Positions 35,420-47,743 are shown, numbered from the stretch's first letter. The stretch: 64,000 nt of DNA from Cryptomeria japonica (GCF_030272615.1 NC_081411.1:830570160-830634159), one strand, 5' to 3'. A program made the numbers and translations. Notes: a model not told the origin generated them from the sequence alone.

Positions 35420-35945
35420 CTTGAGGAGGGAGTTCAAATAAATGAGGATTTTTTTTTGCCAAAAAAGGGCTGATATGTAGGTTTGATAGATTGTGGCCCT
35501 ATTTTAAAGTGACTCAAACCACTTGATTTTTTAGTAGTGAAACAACAAATGGGAAAATATAGATAACCCTTTCCAAATATTTTCTTCATAATTTCCTTTG
35601 ATTAAGTCTATGATTGGGATAATGTTTTTAAATCTCACTCTTGTTTTTATTGGATACCATGCTCTTCTTGTCAAAACTTGGGAGGCCTCTTTCAACCCTC
35701 TCTCCAAGTCTTTGAACCAACTTCCAATTTGAATTCATATCCTAAATATCCCACTTCATATTTTGTGTAATTTTTGTTACATAGACATTGGTCATGTTCT
35801 TTATGGCATTTTATTTTGGTGGATAATACTACTACCATATTCTCTCACAACACCTATGATCTGATTCTTGTGAAATTGGACTTGTCCTCTCCTCTCCCAG
35901 TGAATATGGTTTGCCTTTAGAATTTTTTGTAAAAAAAAGGATGCC
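35420..35945 (+). pseudogene. LINE ORF1 / DUF4283-like fragment
   Basis: Broken frames with features of the DUF4283 region of plant LINE ORF1 proteins: KTWEASFNPLSKSLNQLPI (about 35673-35730), a PLHILC block, an IGHVLYG-like block (about 35787-35810) and ILVKLDLSSPLP (about 35866-35900). Many stops. The assignment is by motif order from memory and is moderate at best. Confidence 0.45.
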
Positions 35946-36444
35946 CTTGTTTCCCACGTTATCTAATAAAAATTCATATACTAAAATAAATTAATTTCAA
36001 ATGAAGATAAAAATTTATGTCTATATAATAAATACAATAACTTCATCAAACTTACAATCCAAACTTTTTACATATTTCAATAATTATCAATTCAATTAAT
36101 TAATAGTATTTCGTTGAGTAAATTATAAATTTAATGCTATAATAATTACTTGTCCAATTTGATAGAACATAGAAAACTATTGTAAGATCACATAATAAAC
36201 AACAGTCATAAAATGTTATTTAAATATATTCAAATTAATTTTCAATACAATGTAAAGACTTTTAAAATCTTATAATGAACTTCCCAACTAACCCAATTAC
36301 TCATAAAAGTATTAATGACTAACCTTAAATCAAGAAATGTTGATTGATAATTTGTTTTCAATGTATTGAACTATAAGTCAAAGAAGTCTCAAGTTTTTGT
36401 TCTCCAGAAAATCAAAATGATCTGAAAAAAAATGTGATGAGATT
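35946..36444. other. AT-rich spacer without genes
   Basis: No coding frame, no repeat recognised. Confidence 0.5.
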
Positions 36445-36835
36445 AATTGATTGAGACAGTTACCAAATTAATAGATTATACATCCAAATATGAATTAATA
36501 CAGATTATACATCCATATGCGAATTGGTTGAGACAGTTACCAAATTAACAGATTATACATCCATATGCGAATTGATTGAGACAGTTACCAAATTAACAGA
36601 TTATACAGGCTGATCTTTCATATGCGAATTCATTGAGACGGTTACCAAATTAACAGATTATACAGGCTGATCTTTCATATGCGAATTCATTGAGACGGTT
36701 ACCAAATTAACAGATTATACATCCATATGCGAATTGATTGAGACAGTTACCAAGTTAACAGATTATACAGGCTGATCTTTCATATGCGAATTGATTGAGA
36801 CGGTTACCAAATTAACAGATTATACAGGCTGAAGC
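36445..36835 (+). repeat. 48/57-bp minisatellite upstream of terpene synthase copy 2
   Basis: The landmark TTGAGAC recurs at 36451, 36528, 36576, 36633, 36690, 36738 and 36795, i.e. unit lengths of 48 and 57 bp after a first 77-bp step. Long units replace ACATCCATATG with ACAGGCTGATCTTTCATATG. A degenerate unit appears at 36918. The array stops about 180 bp before the TATA box of the pseudogene. Confidence 0.93.
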
Positions 36836-37015
36836 TATTCTGGTTCCAAAATAGACCTTTCGTACAGCATGTGAACCAGAATAGATGCGTCCGATTATAC
36901 ATCCCTATGTGAATTGATTGTGACAGTTGCCAAACTAACACAAATGAACACTGACCTAGGGACTAAAAATTCAAAGCACATGTTCATTTAAACCATACAA
37001 GCGTGTAAAAGGCAC

Positions 37016-37023
37016 TATAAATA
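37016..37023 (+). promoter_or_regulatory. TATA box of terpene synthase copy 2
   Basis: TATAAATA, 84 bp before the likely ATG at 37107, in a context with no competing upstream ATG in a good frame. This suggests the 5' end of the original gene was copied as genomic DNA rather than as a processed transcript. Confidence 0.55.
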
Positions 37024-37106
37024 GCATTACCGTAGTTGTAAAGTTGAGCACAACCATTAAACACGTAAATATCTGTCTTGATTTTGTATTGCTCATTTTA
37101 TCTGCA

Positions 37107-39178
37107 ATGTCTAATTTGAAGGGAGACCACATTTCTTCTGTTTCTTCCATACCATCTAATGCTTTCAATCACTGGGATGATACTTTTGTCCAATCTATCC
37201 AAACACCATACGCGGTAAATAACTTTTCTTTTATTCCCGTCAAAATGTTTTCTTCTGCTATTTTCCTTCTTTGCTGATTGTGCATTTTTCAGGGATCTGA
37301 ATACCGCGAACGTGTGGAAAAAGTGGTGAATGAAGTGAAAATGTTGTTAAAAGAAACGCAGAGTGGAGAAAACGATCTAATTGAACGGCTTGAGATGGTT
37401 GATGCACTGCAATGCCTCGGAATAGATCGATATTTTCAGGGCGAGATAAAAGCAGCTCTTGATTACGTTTACCGGTCTCTTTTAAGTTTCTCTTTTCAAC
37501 TACTGTTTGCATTTAGATTTGTAATTTTTTATATACGTAAAATTATTATGGAAGCTTGAAAACATTAAACAGGAGAGTTATTTTGTGGGTACAGAGCTTG
37601 GAATGGAAGTGTGGGGATAGGATTGGGAAGTGAAAGTTCTACAATGGATATTAATGCCACAAACCACAACTATTGTCACAATCATGGATGACATTTTGTA
37701 ATCGCTCAAGGTTGGGATGTTTCTATTTTACAAAACATTCCAAGCAACCTCAAGACATGTATTGAATTTGTTTTCAAAATGGTTCTTGAATTGACAAGTT
37801 ATGTTGTGAAAAAGAAAGGGCATGACATAATGCCTTTTGTTATAAAAGCAGTGTGTATACTTCTACAAGGCCCTTTTAATGTGCTTTAGAACATACTATG
37901 TGGATTATATAGCAAATTAAATATCAAACAAAATATTAGATTTGATAACAAATTAGTGATAATTTAGAGCCATTAGACATGGTTTCTATAAAAAATTACA
38001 AATAATTAGATTTTATAGAAATGGAACCTATTGAAACTAACAAAAAGAAATTAAGGGTTGACTAAGTAGTGGATTTCCTAACTCTAATTTGTATGATGAT
38101 TTTTTACAAATTTAAGACACTCCTTTATTTATATGACTGATGGATACTAATATGATGAAATAGAGAAACAAAAAAAAAATACTAAATTATATTGCTACAT
38201 TAGAGTTTCTAATGTGTTAACCATATATAGTATATCAAAGAAGTAACAACAAACCAAATTATATATAGTATGTTGTAAGAAATATTTAGGCACGTCATTA
38301 AAATTTATTGAGGTTTAATTTTAAAAATAATATATTATTACTGTGAAAAAACAATTTTGTATTATTTTTAGGCCCAACCTTGTATATAGATTCTAGACAA
38401 TAAGGACAAAAATAAGAACAATTTTTATACTTCAAATCCATGCAAAAAATTATTTTGATCATATTTAAAAATAGAACTAGTTATATAGATCATGGAATAA
38501 AATTATGAAATAGTTCTAACATGTATATTGCATTGTGTTTTAGTGGGTAGATTATGGAGAAGCTTGTTTTGAGCAATCAAGATGAAAAATAAATGGATAT
38601 TTTCCAACCTATAATGAGTACATGAAATTTGTTTCATGAAGTGTAGCATTTGGACCAATATTGTTACACATTGTCTTTAAGATTAGCATGTTGTATTTTA
38701 TGTGATGACAATATTGAGAAGATATACCTTGATGGATCCAGATTCTACCAACCCATGTGAGTGTGTATACAGTTAATTGATGATGATTTTGAGTTTTTGA
38801 TTCTTTTCCTCCTTTTCATAGACATTAAATATAAATATAAATGTTATGATACATTTCAATATTAACATATTTCTAATGTTAATGTAGGATGAGAGACTCC
38901 ATGGAAAGACTGCCTCGACTATTTCTTGTTATATGGGTGATCATCCTAATTGTTTAGAAGGAAAGGAATTAAATCACATCATCAAACTCAATAATGAATC
39001 ATTGAAGGAATTTACAAGGGAAATTTTAAAATCGAACAATTTTTTTCTTAATTGTGAGAAGATATGTGCCATTAGTACTAGAGGAGTACAATTTTTGTAT
39101 ATATTTAGAGATGGCTTTACATATTGTCACAAGGAGATCAAGAATCAAATATTTCAAGTTTTTGTTCATCCAATATAA
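37107..39178 (+). pseudogene. Terpene synthase pseudogene (copy 2)
   Basis: Exon 1 (37107-37214) gives MSNLKG... and NHWDDTFVQSIQTPYA. A 78-bp intron (GTAAAT...TTCAG) leads to exon 2 (37293-37474) with YRERVEKVVNEVKMLL, LIERLEMVDALQCLGIDRYF and IKAALDYVYR, the standard N-terminal beta-domain of plant terpene synthases. Exon 3 (from 37572) is frameshifted but keeps GIGLGSESSTMDINAT. A later exon near 38570-38680 retains INGYFPTYNEYMKF, and the last exon (38888-39178) gives HGKTASTISCYMGDHPNC and IFRDGFTYCHKEIKN. The exons that would hold the DDxxD metal-binding motif are not found. Introns are kept, so it is a decayed gene copy, not a retrocopy. Intact enzymes convert prenyl diphosphates to mono-, sesqui- or diterpenes. 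Confidence 0.85.
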
Positions 39179-39283
39179 GTATAAAAAAGAAAGCATTTTT
39201 ATCATCTAAAAATAAAATGCGTTCTTTACTCTAGAATTCTAGTAAAGCATAAACTTAGATGATACTTCTAGTTTTATTCTATT

Positions 39284-39300
39284 GTAATAATTTATTTGTT
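39284..39300. repeat. 17-bp target duplication of the LINE (left)
   Basis: GTAATAATTTATTTGTT here and GTAATAATTTCTTTGTT at 41572-41588 (one mismatch). The uninterrupted equivalent next to terpene synthase copy 1 reads GTAATAATGTTTTTGTT. Confidence 0.85.
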
Positions 39301-39586
39301 TTTTATTACGAAAGAAACAGGTTTTGAAGGGACCTAAAACCCTTTAATAAAGATCTACATCAAAAAGCAACCTTGAGTAAAACCATTAGAACTAGAGCCC
39401 AAAGACAACAAAAGACCAACAAAAAACAAAAATCTAGCAAAGAGACAAAAGAAAGGAAGAAGATAGTACAATTTTTTTAGGGCCTCGACAGCCTTAGTTT
39501 CTAGCTAAGTCATGTTTAGAGAAAATTTCTTAAGCTCCTGAATTTCTTGGCAGGTAGATTTCTTCTTCAAATTAGCTCTGGTTCTT

Positions 39587-40980
39587 TTACAAGGCCCAAC
39601 TCTTTCCTCCTATTTTTTTGTCCAAGGCATCCACATCCACAGTAGCACCTTCATGATGGAGGTATTCAAGCTTTCCAACAATGGTGTTTATACTCTCACT
39701 AGAATTCTTCACCACTTTATGGTTGTAGGTCACCAAAGATATCAAATTCTCATTGACTTTTTGGAACTTGTTCTCCATCTAACTGAATCTACCCTCAAAC
39801 TCTTTCTTGAGTTTATCCTCTAGCTGTGAAATTCTCCTATCATAGTCTTTCTTCATCTCACTAACCGTACCCATCATTTTCTTCATGAAATCCATAATTG
39901 ACTTTCTCTGGTCCACTATCCATTATTTTGTAGCCTGATATCTTGTTTGTTGATAATTACCCGAAGTTTCACATTGATGTCCTTAATTTCATGAAAAGAC
40001 CATTTAAACATCCTAAACTTATCCACAGCATCATCGCAGGCCATTGACAAGACATCATCAGGGTTCTCCCTTCCTAGATTGAGAAAAGAGGAGTTGGCAT
40101 TGAGATCCTTTGGGTAGGGGGGTCTATCACTTCTGGAAGGGGCTGAGATAGACTTATCTGGAATGGAGTTGTGGGAGGGTAGAGAATCAGACATTGAAGT
40201 AGAAGCAGGAGTAGCTCTTCCTTATTTAGCTTTGTGACCAATCTTCAAAGAAGAGTACGACCCAGATTCAAACTTTTCCATATCAGCAATCCACTCTTCC
40301 TCATTAGAGGAAAGGCTAACATGATCATCTTCCTCAAACTCACTAGAACCTTCAAAAACCCTAGTTGAAGGAGAGGTCAGGGTTTTGATACACATGTTCA
40401 TGGATAAGGAAAAGAAAACCCCCATGAAGGATAGGAAATTTTTTGATTTTTCTATTGTCCTTAATGCTGGCATTGATGGACACCATTAAAAAGAAGGGGA
40501 AAGAAACCTTCACATTGTGCCTAAAGCAATTAAGCAAAACAAAATGATGCCCATAGGCCCTAGTGTATCTACCATCAAGGGTAGCATATTTTATCAAACC
40601 AACAAGAACAAAGTGTCATATAGATTTTATGTTACCCTTGTTGTAGCTTCTTTTATCCACTTTGGCTAACTTTTCCCTCTCCTTCTCATTTCTGGGAAAT
40701 CTTTTGACAGCGATAGCAAACATTTTCCTATCTTTGTAAAATTTCACATCTTCCATTGACAGTCCAGTAACTTTAGTGATTAGCTTCTCATCAATTTCCA
40801 CCTTTCTTCCCTCAATTTGGATTTTCACATCCTTCAAACTCTTGGTGAATTTATTTGTGATCAATAAATGGGGTAAGACCGCCATGATCCAGAATATGCC
40901 ATATCATTTTTTTCTTCCTGAGCTCTTCACAGTTTAAGGGTTCAACCCTTTTCCTTTCTCTTTCCATGGTGTGAACAATG
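39587..40980 (-). pseudogene. Gag-like / plant mobile-type frame inside the LINE
   Basis: Starts near 40967 with MERERKRVEPLNCEELRKKK, then after a one-base shift LPHLLITNKFTKSLKD, EIDEKLITKVTGLSMEDVKF and KRFPRNEKEREKL (to 40616). It goes on through a TGA into IKYATLDGRYTRAYGHHF, an acidic EFEEDDHVSLSSNEEEW region, a Ser/Pro-rich linker and a helical C-terminus (39778-39587, VNENLISLVTYNHK). The general layout (folded N-terminus, acidic linker, coiled end) resembles the frame at 5008-8097, and both may belong to one plant transposon-associated family. The function is not known; stops and shifts make it inactive. Confidence 0.5.
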
Positions 40981-41149
40981 GGATTGGTGCACAGGGTAGG
41001 GAAATTCTAAAAAGGGTCACAAGATACCCAGAAAGCATGTGACACAATTAGAAATAACACAAGAATGACATACTTAATCATTAAAATTTGAGCCATCATA
41101 TTAAGGCATAACATGATCATTAAATGTTATAGCTTGTTTACCCTAGGCC

Positions 41150-41571
41150 AAATCATATAGTATCAAGCCCTTAATTTTGGTCGATGGCCTATCACCAAGC
41201 CCTCACACTTTTTCATCATTGCTCCTAATTCCCAAATTAGGAAAGTGGTCAGCGAGCCCATTAGCTTCACAATAGGAATGAGAGATATTAAAGTTTTGAA
41301 ATGATTTTATTATATCCCTATCTTGCTCAATCCAAATTTTAATGTTCCAAGAAGGTTTTTATTTTTCGAATAGGCCTTGGATACTGTTGTTAGAGTCCCC
41401 CTCAAGCCAGATTCAATTAGCATTGATTTTTTTAGCCAACAATAACCCATGGTAGGTAGTCACAACTTCAGTAAGGTGGTATGTCTAACATCCCAAGGGG
41501 AGTGCCACCACTTATAAAATCCTACTATTTTCATCCCTAATCACTCCCCCATACCCAGCTGGTAATAATTT
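41150..41571 (-). pseudogene. RNase H (RVT_3-type) end of LINE ORF2
   Basis: Reads from the truncation point as AGYGGVIRDEN, then TEVVTTYHGLLLAKKI, WLEGDSNNSIQGLFEK and SHSYCEANGLADHF: the plant LINE RNase H with its catalytic Glu (TEVV) and Asp (GDSNN). The first catalytic Asp, which normally lies just upstream of this Gly-rich motif, has been lost by truncation. A few stops. Confidence 0.8.
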
Positions 41572-41588
41572 CTTTGTTACTACAATTC

Positions 41589-42060
41589 ATCTATGCTTAT
41601 TTAGATTGAATTGCAACTTTCTCTTAGATAGGGTTGAGATGTTATATGGTTTTCATATAGATGTTGTATAAGTTTTTTATAGTAAATAATTGTTTTATCT
41701 GTACCTAACCTTTATGCACATTTTATTATTCAAGAAAAATATTTGATTAGTATTTTTCATTTTAATTTTTCTTTCATAATATTATGATATAGTTGAAATA
41801 TGTTGTACTTTTTATATATTTTGATGGTTAGTAACCACCTCCAATATTTTTATTGTAATTTATTTATTTATGAAAAAAGATTTGGTATAGATTTCATGAT
41901 ATTGTTGAAAATAAACTATATCTTCTTTAATATCATAATTGAAGAAGCTTGAGGCAATTTTTGATGCTCCTACTATCATGATAATTATAATACTAATAGT
42001 CCAATTCAAATTAAAACATTGAACATTGATCATGTTGATGGTATTGGTGCTTCTACTATA
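41589..42060. repeat. Continuation of the shared terpene synthase 3' flank
   Basis: Matches 34840-35060 up to about 41830; the rest to 42060 is AT-rich with nothing recognised. Confidence 0.65.
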
Positions 42061-43863
42061 ATGCCCCGCCAGGAACCCCAAAGGAATACCCACAACAAGG
42101 GTGAAACAAATTTTTTTTTAAAAGCATAAGCATATAAAGTGCATAAAACACAACATGCACGATAAAACACAAGAGGGAGACTTACACCATAATTCCTTAA
42201 GGGTTACCAACAAAGAATAAAATCAAAATTTAAATTCGACAATTAAGGTTAATCCAATAATCCATCAAAATAGATATAACATATTAAGCCATATGTAGTA
42301 ACAGATTACACCATTGAAAGATTGAAAGGATACAATACAATTTCTCTTCAATAAGAATTTACACATATCATAAAGGAAACTGATAAATAACATCCCAAAC
42401 TTAGGATTACATTGCTCTTCCAATACATGGCTTCTCAATATACATATAAAGTTACAAATTAACCAAATACAAGTTTACATAAATCTCATAGATACAATGA
42501 CCACATAGGTCTCCAAAGAATAATAATCTCCAAACATGAGATAAAGCATGAGCCACGAACCACAGGAACACCTGCGAAGCCAATTTCTTGCATGAAGGCA
42601 CGAATAAGAACTTCCAATGGGAAGTGGCACTACCACCCAACCATGTGATCCCAAACTAGAAATCACCCCATCGTGCTAGGAGATAGTAGAGGACCCTCAA
42701 GCAAGCAAAAACATGACATGGTCAACATAACAATACGACTCCACAATATCCAGGTGACTCAACATCACAAATACACAAGTGACTCGACATCACAAACACA
42801 AGTGAACCTAAAGAGAGAGTGTCATCACATAGCTTATGATAGTTACCATGGTCGGCCTCCATAGGTCTCGGCCCCCATCCTAGGTTTATCCTGGTAACCT
42901 CTCCCGAACCTCCGACTCCAACTAAGTCTCATGAAGACAAGGTGGTTGGTCTGCCATTCTAGGCCTCTCACTACATTATGAGCCCTGTATAAGAACTCAC
43001 CTATGCGTGAGGTACAATATCTTATTTAATGTTATGAAATACCCACCTAATCAATTAATTAGATTATCACTTATTATCTGACTTTCAATGGGTTATCTTG
43101 CCAACCACTTTGGGTGTGGCCCCCACTCGAAAGCCACTCTCTCAAAGGACACTAAACAAACATGGTCACTCCATGTCGAGGACCCTATGGCAAAGAAGAC
43201 AGCCATTACACCACTATCCAAAAATAAGTGGTCAAAACAAGGACATAATGACTTTTGGCTAACCATAAGGCAAAGACACTACATGGTTAAGACAACAAAG
43301 TCATCATATATCACTTGGTCAAAGGTACCAAATACACCATCATAGGATGACTGAACCATGAACCAAAAATAACACAATACAACTCTTTGCAAGGAAAGCC
43401 AATTTCACTAAGTCCGCACTCAGATAAATCTTGAGAAAATTGGCATCATAAGCAATTGCAAATTCATTGATTGAAAATTAAATAAGACACTCTTCTACGA
43501 CATTCACATCTATTCAATTTCCAAATCAATATTCCATCAAGATTAAAATCCACATTAAATAATCAACTAAATAAAACATGAATTCCTAATAGGCATTTTA
43601 ATCCATTTCCAGAATATATCCAAATTTACTAATTTGAATTACTAATTCATGCCTTGATTTCCATAAATAAATTTATTAATCCACATAATAAAAATCACAT
43701 TGAAAATTACTATTTTTATTTAACATTAAAAACAAGCTTTAAAAATATTTCATTTCATACACATAAATTCATAGCACATAAAAAGTTGTACTGTGAATGG
43801 TACAAGGTCATGCAGGGGCCAAGGCCAACCCACGATAGTGCTGATGCTGAGGCAGCAAACACT
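42061..43863. other. Non-coding repeat-like DNA
   Basis: Opens ATGCCCCGCCAGGAACCCC, which on the minus strand (GGGGTTCCTGGCGGGGCA) looks like an LTR edge. The segment has the higher GC content of an LTR near 42840-43000, but I cannot find its partner. Open frames of 60-85 codons have no family features. Confidence 0.35.
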
Positions 43864-44020
43864 ACCTGCCGGTAGTACTGCTACCGACCGGTAGCAGGCC
43901 TATTGATCGATAGTGTTGCTACTGTCGGTAGCAGTCCTACCAACCAATAGCACTGCTACCAGCCGATAGTAGTCCTACTGACTGGTAGTACTGCTACCTA
44001 CGACTAGCAGCCACTACCAA
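43864..44020. repeat. GGTAGCAG/CTGCTACC word cluster
   Basis: Three and a half 37-38-bp units, each with words such as GCTACCGACCGGTAGCAG and GATCGATAGTGTTGC, in both orientations, so the stretch can fold extensively. The DNA around it has no gene. Confidence 0.8.
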
Positions 44021-45049
44021 CCTAGATGGTGGGGCTAGCTCAGCACGAGGTAAGGTAAGGTCATCTAATAAAATAAATTCATGCTTCCATAGCATTTAAA
44101 ATCAATATGCTACAAAATCAATTTAACATGAAAATGATTCATTCCCTGATCATTTCACGGGCACACACACACATAGTGCCAAAATCCAAATTACAAAGGG
44201 ATATTTACCAATAAGGTAAATGGTGGGTTAAAATCACACAAGAGCCCAATAAATAAAGATTTAGGCAACAATAGAAGATTTCAACAAGTAGAAGAAGGGT
44301 TCAGATAAATTTCCTTACTTCCATACACAGGAAGAGTTCCTTGCATCTAGAAAAAGGCAATAACCAATTTTTGCCAACATAAACCCCAAATCTTGGGCAA
44401 TTTGATACTAGAAAGCACACAAAAAACTAAATCTAATTCATTCTATTCCAAATAGAAGAGGTAATTCAAGAATTTGATTTTCAAGAACAAATAACAAACA
44501 ACAAATAGAGAAATGAACCATTTCTTTCCTATATGCAAACATATGATATAAGTTTCACAAAATCAACAATAACAGGCATTTCTTCTTCCATTCCAATCAT
44601 TCCATAAGAATCTACAAAGAGATTTGCATTTTTTTAACACACAAGAAGCAACTAAAAAATTCAAATTTAAATTTCAAACAAGAAGAGATTATCCAACCTT
44701 GAAGCAAACTAGCAAGCAAAATGATGGAAGAATCTCAGTCCTTACAAACCAAATCAAATTCCATCTCCTCTTTCATAATGGCTTTTCCAAATTTCTCTTC
44801 CAAATTTTCTGCCTTATTTTCCCATAAACTTCCAAGAATATATGGGAAAATAATTTCAACCTAAAATTTTGAGGTTAAAAGTCTTCTCCACCAATCAGAT
44901 TAAATTATTTTTTAAAGTAAAAAGCAATCAGATTTACTCTTTTCTAAAAATAATTCTTTTCCGAAAAACAAAATACAAAAGGGCAAGTGCAAGTGCAAGG
45001 TAATGAGTCACAAATTCATGAAAGTTTGCACGTTGGAAAACATGCTCTT
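44021..45049. other. AT-rich spacer without genes
   Basis: A/T-rich non-coding DNA; short Lys/Asn/Phe-rich frames only. Confidence 0.45.
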
Positions 45050-45240
45050 GAAAATGGGGGCTTGTTTTCAAAAAATGGGAGCCCATTTTCAAAAAATGGG
45101 GGCCCATTTATGCTTTGGGACCCCAAGTCAAAAGGTAACGGGGGGCCGAAGCTAAAATAAACGGGCCCTCATTTTGTTCTAAAACAGGGGCCTTCTTTTA
45201 AACAAAATGGGGGCCCATTTTTTAAAAACGGGTCCCCATT
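45050..45240. repeat. AAATGGGGGCCCATTT word cluster
   Basis: Near-palindromes AAATGGGAGCCCATTTT (about 45074), AAATGGGGGCCCATTT (about 45094) and AAATGGGGGCCCATTTTTT (about 45205), plus half-words AACGGGCCCTCATTTTG and AACGGGTCCCCATTTC. Confidence 0.85.
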
Positions 45241-46044
45241 TCTAAATCGTATTTTACCTTTTTTTTCGGGCGAATTTTTTCTTTTTCACCCTGGAAGTGA
45301 AGTGAGAACGAGAGATCAAAAATGGGCCCCCATGCTGTGGATTCCATTTCAAGCCTCCACCACTATCCCAGGTACACATTCAATCATCTATTTTCACATT
45401 TTGTAATTTTCTTGTATATTTTTACTGTTTTTTGTGTATTATTTAGATTTTTTGGTATTATTTTAGTTTTTTTTTTAAAGTAGCCTATAAATTAATTTTT
45501 GTTTACATTTGTAAATTCTTAATTTTGATATGAAATATTCTTCAATAGTTAACGCTAAACCCTAATCAACAAATTTATAAATCAAAACCAAACCTAGATA
45601 GTTAACAAAACAAAATATCAAATTTACAAGATACAAGATATCTCAGAAACATCAAAATGAAAACCAAAACCAAATCGAAACAAAATCAAAACCAAAACCA
45701 AAACCAAATCGAAACAAAATCAAAACAAAAACCAAAACAAAATTGAAACTAAATGGAAATCAAAACCAAACCAAATCCAAACTAAACCAAACCAAATGAA
45801 ATGGCACAATAGGATCGTTAAATGTTTCTAGGAAATTTTTTTTAGGTATTGGGCCTTTCAACCAATAAATGAAAAAAAAATTAACCACTTATAGCAAGCC
45901 ACCATTCCAATTCCTTAAATTTAACATATGTACCAAAATTGTTCTTAATCCTCAGTAGGCAATACAAAAGTTACCACTATTCGTATAACCTTAAAATTAA
46001 TTAACATTACCCTTCAAATTTTAGATATCAAAGTTTAGGCTCAG
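45241..46044. other. Low-complexity and AT-rich DNA
   Basis: 45640-45810 is a strand-biased A/C run of AACCAAAACCAAATCGAAAC-type units. The rest is AT-rich without genes. Confidence 0.6.
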
Positions 46045-46690
46045 ATTCATGCCATGTCATGGCATAATAGGACACATTATGCCATGATGGCATAATATGT
46101 CCTATTATGCCATGGCATTGCATAATAGGTCCATAGTTGGTCCTATTGTATCATGTCATGGCATAATAGGTCCTATTATGCCATGACATTGCATAACAGT
46201 CCACCTATTATGCCATCATGGCATAACAGGTCCATAATGGGACCTATTAAGCCACAACATGACATGATTTTCTCGAATTGCCAACTTCATCATCTAATTC
46301 ATCTCCAACACTGAATTTGTGCTAATTCAACATGTTTACTTAGTATGATAGGACCAATTATGGACCTATTATTCCATGATGGCATAATATGTCCTATTAT
46401 GCCATGTCATTGCATAATATGTCCTATTATGCCATGGCATTGCATAATAGGTCCATAGTTGGTCCTATTATATCATGTCATGGCATAATAGGACCTATTC
46501 TATTATGCCATGACATTGCATAATAGTCCACCTATTATGCCATCATGGCATAATAGGTCCATAATAGGACCTATTAAGCCATGACATGACATGATTTTCT
46601 CTAATTGCCAACTTCATCATCTAATTCATCTCCAAAACTGAAGTACTAATTCGACATGTTTACTTAGTATGATAGGACTAATTATGCACC
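46045..46690. repeat. ~325-bp direct duplication of a GGCATAATAGGTCC word cluster
   Basis: CATAATAGGTCCATAGTTGG at 46121 and 46443, and GCCAACTTCATCATCTAATT at 46280 and 46607, give offsets of 322-327 bp. Within each copy GGCATAATAGG and CCTATTATGCC words alternate in orientation at least eight times. Confidence 0.88.
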
Positions 46691-47689
46691 AACAAAGTGA
46701 ATGTACACATTGAGGTGACACATAACATAAAAGAGAAACCACTATATATGATATATTAGTGTATCACCTAGATTTAACTCTTACTTTTCCTTCATTCATA
46801 AATTATCTTTCATATTGTTCACTTTTCACGTCTACTTTATCTTTTGGTAGCTATTTATCTCCTTTATGTCTTATCTCCCACTTTGGGAACATATAGGTTT
46901 AATTTAATCTTTTATGTTTACTTCATATTCTATTACCCCACTTGTAGGGCATGTTTAATATTTTCTCACTTCATTTCCTTTCATGATTCCTACTTTTTCT
47001 TCATATGTTTTATCTCCTATTTTTACATTATCTAATCTTTATTAGTAACTACTAATTTCCCATAATGATTTATGTCTTATACTTTAACCTTTGTTCTATC
47101 TTATGATCTTCAAGATTATTTGCTTCATATATGTTCATATAGTGTTTTTTTTATCTTATTAAAGCATTATCTTATGTTTGTATATTGGTTAATCTAGCTT
47201 CTTAAAGTATTATCTTATGTTCATACATTGGGAAATTTATCAATTTAGATCATTTTTGTATATCCTTCCACTTATATATAATTATATCTAGGTACACTGA
47301 TAATTAGGTCTATATGATCTCTTACTCTTATGTCTAGTTACTAAAAACATGTTATTTATTATTTTTCATCAATGACTTATCATCATTATTTTATTTTTTT
47401 TCAACAAGAGCATGCTATTTACAATCCTTTTTTTTCATGCCTATTATTTTAGAGAATATAATAGATTATCACTATTTGATCACGCATTTTTGCATCTTAG
47501 TATCATATGATTGTTCCTCACATGATGATCTCGTATTGCTATTATCTTTCATGATCTTATGATCATATCTTGGTTTATAGAGCGTAATGATCTTACATTT
47601 CAATATCTTATTTTAAGCACTTATCATCTGGGTATATGCATGAAGTTGTGATACCAAAAAGGCGCCACACTTCAAAAAAAAGAAAAATA
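46691..47689. other. AT-rich spacer without genes
   Basis: T-rich plus strand (CTTATC/TTTTATC motifs); Tyr/Phe/Ile frames only. Nothing recognised. Confidence 0.5.
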
Positions 47690-47701
47690 GTCATAAGGTG
47701 T

Positions 47702-47743
47702 GTGCACTATAGGGCACACGCCCTATAGTGTGTGCGCCCTATG
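47702..47743. repeat. Mirrored word at the B-side edge, right element
   Basis: CACTATAGGGC (47705-47715) and GCCCTATAGTG (47720-47730) form a perfect 11-bp inverted repeat with a 4-nt loop, followed by a half-word GCGCCCTAT. GGCGCC lies 40 bp to the left. Confidence 0.75.

Larger units (their letters stand above)
39301..41571 (-). mobile_element. 5'-truncated LINE, 2,271 bp
   Basis: Inserted in the shared terpene synthase 3' flank with a 17-bp duplication, with a short T run at its left edge, which is the poly(A) end of a minus-strand element. Its 5' end lies inside the RNase H domain, as expected from incomplete target-primed reverse transcription. Unusually, after RNase H it carries about 1.4 kb containing a separate gag-like frame before the tail. 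Confidence 0.75.

Noticed and set aside
37107-39178. Processed retrocopy of a terpene synthase
   Set aside because: Introns with GT/AG borders and an upstream TATA box are retained.
42452-43345. Frames of 62-85 codons on both strands
   Set aside because: They overlap each other in LTR-like DNA and have no family features.
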